A stretch of 64,000 nucleotides of DNA from assembly GCA_016721465.1 (NCBI GenBank), contig JADKIA010000027.1, forward strand, positions 434,001-498,000. Reading direction: 5' to 3'. The position numbers were made by a program, and so were the translations under genes. Positions 35,991 through 45,248 of the stretch are shown here, piece after piece (position 1 is the first letter of the stretch; the number at the start of each line of letters is the position of its first letter). The notes beneath the pieces were generated by a model. That model did not search any database and had not been told where the DNA came from. It was given only the letters and a program-made list of their open reading frames with translations. This DNA is from Ideonella sp. (lineage in GTDB: Bacteria; Pseudomonadota; Gammaproteobacteria; Burkholderiales; Burkholderiaceae_C).

Positions 35991-36755
35991 ATGAAGAAGA
36001 CGATGATGTTGTTGGCCCTGGGGCTTGCCTTTGCTGCAGCGCCTGTCCAGGCCCAGCTCACCTTGAAGACGGAACTGCAGGACAACTCGCCAAAGTTCAT
36101 CCTCGACAAGGCCGGCAAGGCCAGCGGAATCTGCATCGACATCTTCAACCTGCTGGAGAGCAAGGAGAAGATCAAGTTCGTCTATCCCGCCGCATTCGTC
36201 GCCACCAAGGCGATCGAGGCCAACGTGGCCAGCGCCGCCGCCGATGTGCACTGTGGTTGGGTGAGAAACGATGCACGCGAGAAGATCGCGACCTTTGGCG
36301 AGGAACTGTTCAAGGTGTCGTATCCCGGCGTGGTGCGCGCCAACGACAAGCTCGACTTCAAGTCGGTCTCTGACCTGATCAACATGGAGTCGCAAAGCAC
36401 GGTGCTGGGGGTCAACGGCGTGGGATCGACGTCGAGTCTGCAGAAGATCAACGGCCTGCGCGTCGACGACAGCGCCAAGGACGCAGAGCAGGCGTTGAAG
36501 AACCTGGCCGCCGGTCGGGGCCGGATCTTCATCTACACCAGTCTGGCCATCAACTACGAGCTCAAGCAGCCCGAGAACAAGGGCAAGTTCAAGCTCGTGC
36601 AACTGGACTTCGAGGGCAACAAGGCGTTCAACACCTCGGGCCAGCACATGGTGTTTTCCAAGAAGGTGCCGCCGGAGACCGTCAGCAAGGTCAATGCGGC
36701 CATCGTCAAGAACCGCAAGGAGATTGACGAGATCGTCAAGAAGTGGGGTGGATAG
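35991..36755 (+). CDS. Periplasmic solute-binding protein (family 3-like)
   Basis: 254 residues with a signal peptide (MKKTMMLLALGLAFAAAP, cleavage after VQAQ). The two-lobe pattern of polar-solute binding proteins is visible: LDKAGKASGICIDIFNLLES, the hinge region, and KVNAAIVKNRKEIDEIVKKW at the end. The ATG at 35991 has a GAGGAG site. No ABC permease or ATPase is near, so it may serve as a sensor or capture protein rather than part of an adjacent ABC transporter. Confidence 0.75.
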   Translation: MKKTMMLLALGLAFAAAPVQAQLTLKTELQDNSPKFILDKAGKASGICIDIFNLLESKEKIKFVYPAAFVATKAIEANVASAAADVHCGWVRNDAREKIATFGEELFKVSYPGVVRANDKLDFKSVSDLINMESQSTVLGVNGVGSTSSLQKINGLRVDDSAKDAEQALKNLAAGRGRIFIYTSLAINYELKQPENKGKFKLVQLDFEGNKAFNTSGQHMVFSKKVPPETVSKVNAAIVKNRKEIDEIVKKWGG

Positions 36756-36839
36756 GCCGCTCGGCCTGCAGCAGGCCACGGCCGATGGCCGACGGAACTG
36801 CTGCGCTTGATCTCAAGCACGCAGCCAAGGAGTCAGATC

Positions 36840-38333
36840 TTGCGTACACGATTTGAAGATTTTCGAGTGGCCGCCTTGCTGCCACTCGTGCTGGGGTTGT
36901 TGCCGTCTTGCCTTGCGGCCGCAGAGGCACCGCTGAGCGCGACCGCGCAGAAGCTGTTGAAGGACTTCTCGAGCGCAGAAGAGACGCTCGAGTACCACTT
37001 CATGCTGAATGTGCCCGCCGTGAACGAGGCCAACCGGGCCGAGGTGGTTGCGGCGCTGGTCGAAAAGCTCAAGCCCATCGTGCAGATCGGCGAACTCACC
37101 GGCCCCAAGACCGGCGCCTACATCGACACCCGCGATCGAGTGCTCGACAAGGCTCACCTCATCTTGCGGCTTCGACCCGGCCTTTTCACGGTGAAGGCAC
37201 GCTCGACTTCGCTGAACGAGCTCATCGATCTGCAGGCTTGCACGGGGCAGAAGGTCAAGTACGAGCGAGACTTCTTCGAGGAGCCCGGCTATTCGATTTC
37301 TTCCGAATACAAGTTCAAGAAGGAAGAGTGGATCGCGGACCCGACAAAGGCCACGGTGCAACAGACGATGGCCTTCATGCAGGACAAGTGCCCCAGCCTG
37401 CTCAAGCAACTCGAGCCCTTCCTGCAGCCCATGCAGTCGCTGGCGGCACCGGGTACGGCGCAGATGTACTCGGCGGAGATCAAACTCGACCATCCATTGA
37501 ATGCCACGTTCAAGGAATCCGGCTTCAGCCTTTGGATGTTTCCGGGCTCGGCCTACACCCTGGGCGAAATCGCATGGACGGGAAAGGTCAAGGACAAGAG
37601 CGCCCTTGACCAGCTTTACCAGGAGACGCGCGAAAAGCTGATGAGCGCCGGCTTGCTGGCACAGGACCAATCGTCCAAGACCGAGCAGTACTTCTACGCC
37701 TACTTCGGCGTGAGCGCGCTCGACTCCAGGTACGGTGCGTTGGCCAGGCCTGCGTACATCAAGCACTTCGAGGCCGATGCCGGCGGCAAGGTGATCGTCA
37801 GTCCCTATGTGCAGGTGGCCACGCGCAGCTTCCCGGCGTATCTGGATCCGGCCATGGCGCCCTACAACTACGTGATCAATGCAGATGGGCATGTGGCCGT
37901 GGTTCCGGAGACGCGGCACCCCTACGGCCGCGTGTATGCCAACGGCTTCCTGCGGCCCGAGGACAAGAGCCAGAAGAAGCCTGGCACCGGCGAACAGTTT
38001 GGCCACGCATCGGCACTGGCCGGGCAGGCCGGGCGCATCAGCGGCGAGATCCTCTACGACAAGGCCACCAAATCATGGAGCGTGAACAACAAGTCGGGCC
38101 GCTACTCGAAGAACAACCCGGATCGCACCCCGGAGCAACTGGTGAACGCAGCCAACTTGATCCGCAGCACGGTCGATGCGGGTGATGCGGCGTGGGGGCC
38201 GGTGCAGTTCATATTCGAGTTCGGCCCGGAGGCGGTCGAACAGAAGATGAAGAACGACCCGGGCATCGAGTACGAAGACCCGGCGAAGAAGAAGCGCCCG
38301 CGCATCACGGTGCTGCCGGCCGCCAACCGATGA
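36840..38333 (+). CDS. Exported protein with CYTH-like N-terminal region
   Basis: About 497 residues. The likely start is the TTG at 36840, seven bases after AAGGAG; an upstream ATG at 36807 lacks such a site. A signal peptide runs to about residue 28. Residues 50-125 show a CYTH-like pattern: LEYHFMLNV, then YIDTRDRVLDKAHLILRLRP and FTVKARS. The canonical ExExK is replaced. The C-terminal part (about 388-445) contains GHASALAGQAGRISGEI and VNNKSGRYSKN, similar to a small module seen at the ends of secreted proteins. No function is known to me. It lies in the same run as two other exported proteins. Confidence 0.55.
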   Translation: MRTRFEDFRVAALLPLVLGLLPSCLAAAEAPLSATAQKLLKDFSSAEETLEYHFMLNVPAVNEANRAEVVAALVEKLKPIVQIGELTGPKTGAYIDTRDRVLDKAHLILRLRPGLFTVKARSTSLNELIDLQACTGQKVKYERDFFEEPGYSISSEYKFKKEEWIADPTKATVQQTMAFMQDKCPSLLKQLEPFLQPMQSLAAPGTAQMYSAEIKLDHPLNATFKESGFSLWMFPGSAYTLGEIAWTGKVKDKSALDQLYQETREKLMSAGLLAQDQSSKTEQYFYAYFGVSALDSRYGALARPAYIKHFEADAGGKVIVSPYVQVATRSFPAYLDPAMAPYNYVINADGHVAVVPETRHPYGRVYANGFLRPEDKSQKKPGTGEQFGHASALAGQAGRISGEILYDKATKSWSVNNKSGRYSKNNPDRTPEQLVNAANLIRSTVDAGDAAWGPVQFIFEFGPEAVEQKMKNDPGIEYEDPAKKKRPRITVLPAANR

Positions 38334-38415
38334 GCATGAAACCCGGTGGGCCGCGCCGGTTGCGCGCGAGACCGGGTGCTGCTGCGGCACTTGAAGTCTG
38401 AAGGAGTCACCAACC

Positions 38416-39111
38416 ATGAAACGTATTCTGGGAATGCGGCGGCCGCTGGCCGTGGCGCTGACGCTGTCATTGGCGCTGGCCTGCGGCGTGCAGGCCAAAG
38501 ACGACGCGTCGGCGTTGGCAATCCAACTCCCGGCCAAGGACCTCGACCAGCAGTTTCTGCCGGCGATTCAGCCCATGAACCCCGACGCCACGGTGAACGT
38601 CGTGATCGGTACGGCGGGATTGGCCGGAACCCCGCCTGCCTGTGACAAGGACTTCTGCGTCGGCAAGGTGCCGCGCAGCATCGTTGCGAAGGAGAAAGGC
38701 GGCCATGGTGGAGCACTGCAGGCGATGGTGCTCGGTGCGCCAAAGGCCGCTGGCACGACCGCACGCGGGCGGCCGCTGGCGATGCTGGTTCAGAAAGCCG
38801 GCGAAAAGCGGCAGACCCTGCTGATCGTGACCACCCTGGCATCGCCATTTGGGCAGGCGCAGAGCCTGGAGGAGATCGAGGCCCAGAGCCCCGGACTGCT
38901 GGCCCGGTTGAAGGCTGCACTCGCACCTGCCATGGCAGGTGCGGCCTCGGGCGCCGAGATCGTCGGGCGCAAGGAGACGATCCGCTTCCTCGGCGACGCC
39001 ATCAGCGACTTCGAGTACGCCTACGTCAAGGAGTCCGACAAGCGGCCCCTGGACGCCAACGGCAATCCGCAACTGTATTCGTGGCCAGGCGCCAGAAACA
39101 TCGGTGAGTGA
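38416..39111 (+). CDS. Exported protein of unknown function
   Basis: 231 residues with a signal peptide (hydrophobic run about 11-24, cleavage after VQA). The mature part has two Cys in ACDKDFCVG, a compact alpha/beta-looking middle (LLIVTTLASPFGQAQSLEEI) and a C-terminus ending LYSWPGARNIGE. I do not recognise the family. An AAGGAG site precedes the ATG and 82 bases separate it from the CYTH-like exported protein, so they are probably co-expressed. A GC hairpin without a T run (39112-39128) follows directly. Confidence 0.6.
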   Translation: MKRILGMRRPLAVALTLSLALACGVQAKDDASALAIQLPAKDLDQQFLPAIQPMNPDATVNVVIGTAGLAGTPPACDKDFCVGKVPRSIVAKEKGGHGGALQAMVLGAPKAAGTTARGRPLAMLVQKAGEKRQTLLIVTTLASPFGQAQSLEEIEAQSPGLLARLKAALAPAMAGAASGAEIVGRKETIRFLGDAISDFEYAYVKESDKRPLDANGNPQLYSWPGARNIGE

Positions 39112-39226
39112 GCCAGCCGGCGGCTGGCGACGCGGGGCCTCGGATGGCTCGGATGGCTGGGCCATGGCTGTGTAAACTGGCTGCGCACGCAGTCAAGCTT
39201 GCGTCTTCCGAGGGGACCTGTCGATC

Positions 39227-40441
39227 ATGATCAAGTCGAAGCTCTTGAGCGACAGCGCGTGGAAGGATGTCCTGGCGAAGAACAAGGGCCTCAAGGACAA
39301 CGGGCTGTCGAAGGCGCTTGCCGAGATTCGGAAGTTGGGCGACGACGACCACGCCGATGCGCTGAAGGTGCTTGACGAGGTGTTGAAGCTCGTCGCGCAA
39401 TTGAAGAAGTCCAAGGAGGTCGCCGCTGCTCCAGCGGTCGGCAAGCACCTCACCGAACTGACCGGCGCTGCCGAGTCTGCGCTGCGTGACGTCGGCAAGG
39501 CCAAGGCAGAGGCCGACAAGCAGGCCAAGGCCGAGGCGGAAAAGAAGGCCGACGCCGAGACAAAGAAGCGCGAGCAGGACGCTCAGCGGGCAAGTCGTGG
39601 CGAAGACGCCGAGGACGATGATCCGTCCGGCCTGCTCACCACCAAGCTGGTGCCTTTGTTGCGTCAGGTGAACAAGGGCGAGACCTTGCATGCGCTGGTC
39701 GCCAGCACGGGCAAGCAAGTGGTGGTGATGCTGTCGCGCAAGCCCATCGCACCGGCTCGACGCAAGCTGCTGGCCGATGAATTGGGGGCGGCCGGCGGCA
39801 TCCGATACTTCGTTGGGCATTGCCTGCGCGAGCAGGGCGTGACGACCTTCGCACTGAAGACGCAAGTCGCCGGACTGGCCAAGAAGATCAAGCTGGCACT
39901 GCTGGAACAGACCGGCCTGCGCGTGAAACTGCGCTGTCGCGGTGAGGACGGCGAAACCGACGATGACGGTGACGCCGAAGACGGTGCCGCGAGCGCGGAC
40001 TCGGCGCCGATCGTGGCAAGCACTGCCGGGGCCGACGCCGGGCCATCACCGGTGGCATTGGGCCAGGCACGCGCTGGATGGCGTGCCGCCCGGGCCCATG
40101 CGCTGGCGGAACTGGGGCGGCTGAAGAAGATCCTGCAAGACGACTACCGCGACTCAGCTGGCGAACAGACTGCCCTGGCGAATGCGCTGCTGCGCGTGGA
40201 CGCCACGATTCGCACGATGGACGAAAGCCTTGGCGACACCCTGGACGCGGTGATCAACGCGCCGCCGGACCAACGTGCAGCACACATGGCGGCCGCGAAG
40301 GGCGCGCTTCACAGGCTCATCGAACTGGCAAGTGCCGACGAGATCTTGCAGCACATCGACGGCAACGAGCTGGCGCCGGACATGCTGATTGCCGCACCCT
40401 TGCGCGCCACGCTGAAGGACATCGCCCGAGCTTTGTCGTGA
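39227..40441 (+). CDS. Hypothetical protein with charged coiled-coil linker
   Basis: 404 residues with no signal peptide. Residues about 85-125 are a highly charged Ala/Lys/Glu helix (AKAEADKQAKAEAEKKADAE). A folded domain follows at about 130-235 (LTTKLVPLLRQVNKGETLHA, then VVVMLSRKPIAPARRKLLAD). An acidic low-complexity linker (DGETDDDGDAEDGA) and a helical C-terminus complete it. I do not recognise it. It lies between the exported proteins and the large metallopeptidase-like gene and converges with the 40479-41012 gene. Confidence 0.6.
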   Translation: MIKSKLLSDSAWKDVLAKNKGLKDNGLSKALAEIRKLGDDDHADALKVLDEVLKLVAQLKKSKEVAAAPAVGKHLTELTGAAESALRDVGKAKAEADKQAKAEAEKKADAETKKREQDAQRASRGEDAEDDDPSGLLTTKLVPLLRQVNKGETLHALVASTGKQVVVMLSRKPIAPARRKLLADELGAAGGIRYFVGHCLREQGVTTFALKTQVAGLAKKIKLALLEQTGLRVKLRCRGEDGETDDDGDAEDGAASADSAPIVASTAGADAGPSPVALGQARAGWRAARAHALAELGRLKKILQDDYRDSAGEQTALANALLRVDATIRTMDESLGDTLDAVINAPPDQRAAHMAAAKGALHRLIELASADEILQHIDGNELAPDMLIAAPLRATLKDIARALS

Positions 40442-40478
40442 CCACGCGGGTGCGCGCCTCGAAGGCTCGGACCGTCCG

Positions 40479-41012
40479 CTATTTCTTGGCTGGCTTCAGC
40501 GCTTCGGCACGCTTGAGATCGATCGTCTGAATCAATGCCTCCAGCGCCGCCACGTCGGCCGAACTGCTGGTGGCCGCGACGACCACGCCATTGGCCAGCG
40601 AGACGACGACCATGGACGCGCTTTGCTGTGGCGGGCCTTCGCGATACACCTCGCGGCCGACCGACTTCACACCGCCGACCGGCTTGGCCCGTGCAGTGAT
40701 CTCGGCCAGGTGCTGCCCCTGGGCATAGAGCGCCCGAACCAGCGGCTGCGGGCCAGGCGTCTGTGGTGGTTGCGGGCGCTCCAACTCCTTCAGCACCCAG
40801 GCGCCAAGTGCCCCCGGAAACAAGGCCATCAGGCCCTCGGCGTCGGCTCGGCCGTTGCGTTGCACCGGCTTGGGGTCAACCATGGCTGGCCTCCTGTTGG
40901 ATGGTCCTGCAGCCGACGCGCCCTGCGACGGCTCGGCTGCCGGCTGAGCGGCCAGCGCCACCCCGCCCAGGGTTGCGCCCAGCGCAATGAGGCCGCGCAA
41001 GCTTCGCGTCAT
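40479..41012 (-). CDS. Exported hypothetical protein
   Basis: 177 residues with a signal peptide (MTRSLRGLIALGATLGGVAL, cleavage after AAA or ALAAQ). The mature part has a Pro-rich stretch (RPQPPQTPGPQP), then a domain rich in V and A (SMVVVSLANGVVVAATSSSA). It ends in a charged helix. I do not recognise it. It is divergent from the large gene at 41191, with 178 bases between them in which I saw no clear promoter. Confidence 0.55.
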   Translation of the reverse strand: MTRSLRGLIALGATLGGVALAAQPAAEPSQGASAAGPSNRRPAMVDPKPVQRNGRADAEGLMALFPGALGAWVLKELERPQPPQTPGPQPLVRALYAQGQHLAEITARAKPVGGVKSVGREVYREGPPQQSASMVVVSLANGVVVAATSSSADVAALEALIQTIDLKRAEALKPAKK

Positions 41013-41190
41013 GGCAGGTGGATGGTGGCTGGGCCCATGCGGGCAAGCATACCCTCCTTCATTGCGTCAGGCCTGCACGGCCGCGATGCGGGTCGCGGCC
41101 GGCAGACCTTCCGGGCTAGACTGCTGCGCATCACTGCGCCTGCCCCGCCGGTGCTGTCACGCAATGCCTGCGTCCTTCAAAGGAGCCGAG

Positions 41191-44100
41191 ATGAGCCTGC
41201 TCAACGTGCTGGGATTGAAGCCGCCCAAGCGCCTGTCGGGTGAGGCCGGCGCTGATGCGCCCTCCATCGCGGGAGGTACGGCTTCGGGCGGCAGCTTGGC
41301 ACCAGGGCGCGATGCGCACCAAGAGCAGCACGAAAACGACGCAGGCTCACCCGCGCCGGCCCCGATCGCACCTTCCGCACCCGCACCGGCACCCGCACCC
41401 GCACCAACACCGGCACCCGCCGTGGCATCAGCCGGGCCTGGACCCGGGCCGCAGCCGACCAGCGTCCAGGCGACGAGCGCCGGCCCTGGGGCGGCGCCGG
41501 CCGTCGACAAGAACCTCGCGGCCTACACCACGGTGCGGGCCGCGCTGCAGAAGTTGGTTGACGGCTTGAAGGCGCATCCGCAGCAGCTGAAGGTCACCGC
41601 CAGCATCGCCTCGGCGGTGACGAAGCTGGGTGACGCCGATGCCCTGGCCGCGGCCAAGAACTACGCCGGCGCAGCCAAGGCGCTGACCGAGGCCAAGGCC
41701 ATCTGCGTGCAGGCCAAGAAGCTCGCCGACGACTGGGCGGCGTATTCGCGGCAGCTCGCCGACGCGACCGCTCTGGCCATGTCGTTCGGCAGCGCGGACT
41801 ATGACTGGACCGTGTGGGCCAACCCCGTCTTTGCGGCGGCCAATGCCCTGGCCAACGCGTCGCCCCCCAACTTTGCGGGCGCCACCAAGAAGCTCAGGGA
41901 CGAGATCGGCAAGGTGGGTGAGCCGATCATCAAGTCGGGCATCGCCGATGCGAAGGCCAAGCTGGTGTTGATTGAGAAGGCCAGCAAGGCCGCGCAGAAG
42001 TTCGCCCAGGCCGAGGTGGATGAGGGCAAGGCCCACATTGCCGCGGCAGAGAAGGCGATGGCGGCCCGCGAGTGGAGCGTGAGCCAGCAGAACTCGGGCG
42101 CCGCAATGCGGCTGCTCGGGCCGGCGGCGCGGCTGTGCGAGCGGCGCGGCGCCTACGACGCCCAGCGTGCCACCGCTGTGGCGGCGATTGCCAAGCTGCG
42201 CGCCACACCCGAGCTGGTGAAGCAGGCCGACGCACTTGACAAGCAATTGGCGGATGCGGACGCCTTGGCTGCCCCCAAGAGCCAGAAGATCGAGGCCGGC
42301 GTGGCTGCCTTGCAGGCCGTTTCCAGCCGAGCGGGTCTGTGGGCCGGCTTGGCGAAGACCGTGCAGGCGCATGCCAAGGATCGCGCGGCGGCCGACACCG
42401 AGCTCGCGGCACTGGACGCGCACCCGGCCGCTGCAAAGATCGTTTCGCAGCGGGACAGCGTGCGCAAGATGCTCGTCGACGCGGCAACGCAGGCCGCCTC
42501 CGCCGACGCGTCACCCGACCCCGCGGCCGCGTGGGCCGCGGTGCTGACGGAGGTGGTCCGCGCGCGAACGGATCTGGCCGCCGCGAAAAAGCTCGCCGAT
42601 GGTCTGGGCCCCGCGTTGGCCGCCGAAGCCGCGGCGGGCAAGCCTGGCGACACCAAGGCGCTGAAAGTCGCTCTGGACAAGTTGCGCGCCGATGGCGCGG
42701 TAGCGGCCAAGTTGCCCAATGCTGTATCGGCACAGGCCGAGTTCGCGGCATTCAACGACCAGGTCAAGGCCAGCGCCACGGCGCTGGGCGCTGGCGATGG
42801 CGCGGCCGCAGCCGCAGCGCTGACTGGCGCTGCCGCTGCACTGACATCGGCCAAGGCCATCGAGGCCGATGTCGCACAGTTCCACAGCCTGCTTGCCAAA
42901 GTGGAGCCGCAACTCAAGGCGCTGAAGAAATCGCCGCGTGCAGCGTCGATCAAACCGCGCATCGATGTCATTGACACGGCACTGGCAGACGCCATGGCCA
43001 AGGACAAGGCCCACGCCGGGCCTGCCGCGCTGGTGCCGCTGCGCCAGGCCAACGACTCCTTGACGGCGGCCAAGCGTGCCGACGAACAGCGCGCGCAATT
43101 CGACCAGCGGTCTGGCGAGCTCGCCAAACGGGTGGACAAGGTCGGCGATGCGACCGAGAAGACGGCGGTCACCGCGTTGCTGGCCGATGCCAAGAAAGCG
43201 GCCGATGGGCTGGACTTCGCTGCGTCGACCAAGGCGCTCGATGGCATCGAGGTGCGCCTCGACAAGGGCCGACTCGAGACGATGATGAAGGCCGCCAAGC
43301 CTGATGCCAAGGCGCTGGCCAAGCTGGCTGCGACGATGGTCGGCAAGGGTGGCGCGGCCACGGTCGACCAGATGATTCACGACATCCCCAATGGCAGCGA
43401 CTCGACCGCCATGGCGGCATTGGCCGAGGGTCGCTACGGCGTCAAGTTCAAGATCGGCGCGCCCCTGGCGGCCCGGCCCGCGGTGCCCGCCGTGCCGGCC
43501 ACGGGCCTGACGCCCGCCATCCCCGCCTCCCCCGCCATCCCCGCAGGCGATCCCGTCAAGGCGATGCGCGTCATTTGCGACATGTTCGCGACCATCCCGC
43601 AGGACATCGTCAAGAGCCCCAGCATCAAGGGTGTGGAGTATGAGGATGCCATCGGCAAGGCGGGCGGATCATTCAGCTACGACGATGCCAAGGTGCGCAT
43701 GCTCGGTCGGCCAGGCATCGCACAGAAATTCGGTGCCGCCCAGACCAACCGTGACCCCAAGACCAATGCCCTGGTGCCGCAATTGCCGGCCGCCATCGAT
43801 GCCGACTGCCAGCCCAAGGACACGGCGGCGGTCGAGTACCTCGGTTTCGCAGCGGCCCACGAGGTGGCGCACTCGATCGACGACGCGACGGGATTCATGG
43901 CCCGCAACGGCAGCCTCGAAAAGTACGGGGGGTGGACCACGTTTGGCGCCAGCGTGCAGCCGATTGCCGACGCGATCGGCGCCGACCCGCGCTATGCCAG
44001 CTGCTACAAGACGCCCGAGCAGAAGCAGTACGTGCTCGACAAGTTGCTCAACAAGCCCGTGGTGGTGCCGGTGGCCGTGCCGGGCTCGGCCGAGGACTTG

Positions 44101-44379
44101 GCGCGCATCGCCTTCGACACCTGGCACTCGATCGCGACTTCGGGCAATGTGTACCGCCGCCAGGGCGACTGCGACGCGATCGAGCTGGCCGACAAGCACA
44201 TCTACCATGAAGCCTATGCGCGCCAGTGGGTGCGCTATGTGGCCGCGGCGCGCAAACAGGCGCTGACCGGCTATCAGTTCCGTGCCCCGGGCGAGTGGTT
44301 TGCAGAGCTCTATGCGGGCTACCGGTCCGGCAAGCTCAAGGACACCCACCCGGCCATGGACTGGCTGAAGAAGCTCTAA
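41191..44379 (+). CDS. Large helical protein with C-terminal zinc-metallopeptidase-like domain
   Basis: 1062 residues from an ATG behind AAAGGAG. Residues about 50-95 are a Pro/Ala low-complexity tract. Residues about 100-780 are Ala/Lys-rich helical repeats (TKLGDADALAAAKNYAGAAK-type units). The C-terminal part carries AAHEVAHSIDD with the zinc motif H890-E891-x-x-H894. About 145 residues later comes GEWFAELYAGY, where E1035 or E1039 fits the third ligand of gluzincins of the lethal-factor type. There is no signal peptide. It could be an effector or toxin delivered by a secretion system, or a self-processing protein. The following gene encodes a CpXC protein 21 bases later. Confidence 0.7.
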   Translation: MSLLNVLGLKPPKRLSGEAGADAPSIAGGTASGGSLAPGRDAHQEQHENDAGSPAPAPIAPSAPAPAPAPAPTPAPAVASAGPGPGPQPTSVQATSAGPGAAPAVDKNLAAYTTVRAALQKLVDGLKAHPQQLKVTASIASAVTKLGDADALAAAKNYAGAAKALTEAKAICVQAKKLADDWAAYSRQLADATALAMSFGSADYDWTVWANPVFAAANALANASPPNFAGATKKLRDEIGKVGEPIIKSGIADAKAKLVLIEKASKAAQKFAQAEVDEGKAHIAAAEKAMAAREWSVSQQNSGAAMRLLGPAARLCERRGAYDAQRATAVAAIAKLRATPELVKQADALDKQLADADALAAPKSQKIEAGVAALQAVSSRAGLWAGLAKTVQAHAKDRAAADTELAALDAHPAAAKIVSQRDSVRKMLVDAATQAASADASPDPAAAWAAVLTEVVRARTDLAAAKKLADGLGPALAAEAAAGKPGDTKALKVALDKLRADGAVAAKLPNAVSAQAEFAAFNDQVKASATALGAGDGAAAAAALTGAAAALTSAKAIEADVAQFHSLLAKVEPQLKALKKSPRAASIKPRIDVIDTALADAMAKDKAHAGPAALVPLRQANDSLTAAKRADEQRAQFDQRSGELAKRVDKVGDATEKTAVTALLADAKKAADGLDFAASTKALDGIEVRLDKGRLETMMKAAKPDAKALAKLAATMVGKGGAATVDQMIHDIPNGSDSTAMAALAEGRYGVKFKIGAPLAARPAVPAVPATGLTPAIPASPAIPAGDPVKAMRVICDMFATIPQDIVKSPSIKGVEYEDAIGKAGGSFSYDDAKVRMLGRPGIAQKFGAAQTNRDPKTNALVPQLPAAIDADCQPKDTAAVEYLGFAAAHEVAHSIDDATGFMARNGSLEKYGGWTTFGASVQPIADAIGADPRYASCYKTPEQKQYVLDKLLNKPVVVPVAVPGSAEDLARIAFDTWHSIATSGNVYRRQGDCDAIELADKHIYHEAYARQWVRYVAAARKQALTGYQFRAPGEWFAELYAGYRSGKLKDTHPAMDWLKKL

Positions 44380-44400
44380 CCGCACAGCGTCGAGGTCAGC

Positions 44401-45093
44401 ATGTCGATCTTCATCGAGCACACCCTGCCATGCCCCGGTTGTGGCACCCCGTTGAGCTACGAACTCGTGCAGAGCGTCAACGTGGATCGTCGCCCCGACT
44501 TGCGCGATGCCATCCTCGATGGCAGCTTCCAGCGCCATGAATGCCCGAGTTGCGGCACGCCGGTTCGCCTTGAGCCCGAGTTCATCTACATGGACATGGG
44601 CCGGGGCCAATACATCGGCGTGTGGCCGGCTTCCAAGCGTGCTCAGTGGCCGCTCTGTGCGTCAAACACGCGCGAGGTCTTTGATCATTCATTCGGCAAG
44701 CATGCGCCCGACCGTGCACGCCAGCTCGGCGCCACGCTGCAGGTGCGGGCCGTGTTCGGCTGGCCGGCGTTGATCGAGAAGCTGCTGGCAAGGCAGGCGG
44801 GCATCGACGACCGCACGCTCGAGGCCGCCAAGCTCGCGGTGCTGCGCACGCAAGAGGAATCGCCTCTGCCCGGACAGCTGGAGCTGCGCATGGTGGCCGA
44901 ACATGGCGGCGACCCGGTGTTGGCCTGGGTGGGCCCGCCGCAGGATGGCGATGGCGCGCCGCCCCCAGCCCTGCGTGTGCCGCGCCAGCTGATCAGCGAC
45001 ATCGAGGCCGAGCCCGCGAAATGGCAGGCCTTGCGTGAGCAGGTCGGTGATGGCGACATGGTGGACTTCCAGCGCGGCCTCTTGGCCGTTTGA
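44401..45093 (+). CDS. CpXC-domain protein
   Basis: 230 residues. The N-terminal domain has paired zinc-ribbon-like motifs, CPGCG (about 11-15) and CPSCG (about 49-53), separated by SVNVDRRPDLRDAILDGSFQ, the CpXC family signature. The C-terminus is helical and unassigned. The molecular function of CpXC is not established. It starts 21 bases after the metallopeptidase-like gene, suggesting the two work together, perhaps as partner or immunity protein (inference). Confidence 0.8.
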   Translation: MSIFIEHTLPCPGCGTPLSYELVQSVNVDRRPDLRDAILDGSFQRHECPSCGTPVRLEPEFIYMDMGRGQYIGVWPASKRAQWPLCASNTREVFDHSFGKHAPDRARQLGATLQVRAVFGWPALIEKLLARQAGIDDRTLEAAKLAVLRTQEESPLPGQLELRMVAEHGGDPVLAWVGPPQDGDGAPPPALRVPRQLISDIEAEPAKWQALREQVGDGDMVDFQRGLLAV

Positions 45094-45120
45094 GCCCTCG
45101 GCACCTTCACGCCAGCGAAC

Positions 45121-45208
45121 TGGCGGAAGCGGTGAGATTCGAACTCACGGACCCTTGCGGGTCGCCGGTTTTCAAGACCGGTGCAATCGACCACTCTGCC
45201 ACGCTTCC
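45121..45208 (-). tRNA. tRNA-Ser(UGA)
   Basis: Read on the minus strand, the 88-base gene starts GGAAGCG and ends CGCTTCC-G-CCA, so the CCA is encoded. The anticodon loop CTTGAAA, on a five-base ACCGG-type stem, gives anticodon UGA. A long variable arm (CCCGCAAGGG) confirms the serine class, and the T loop GTTCGAATC is standard. Confidence 0.96.
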
Positions 45209-45248
45209 GACGGGCGGCAGTGTAGCCGCCCGACGAGCTCAGTCTTGC

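Noticed and set aside
39112..39128. Intrinsic terminator after the 38416 gene
   Set aside because: GCCAGCC-GGC-GGCTGGC is a good hairpin, but no T run follows, so termination is not supported.
26100..45208. Genomic island inserted at the tRNA-Ser 3' end
   Set aside because: No integrase gene and no direct repeat of the tRNA end was seen near 26 kb, and base composition does not change by eye. The accessory region may be ordinary chromosome.
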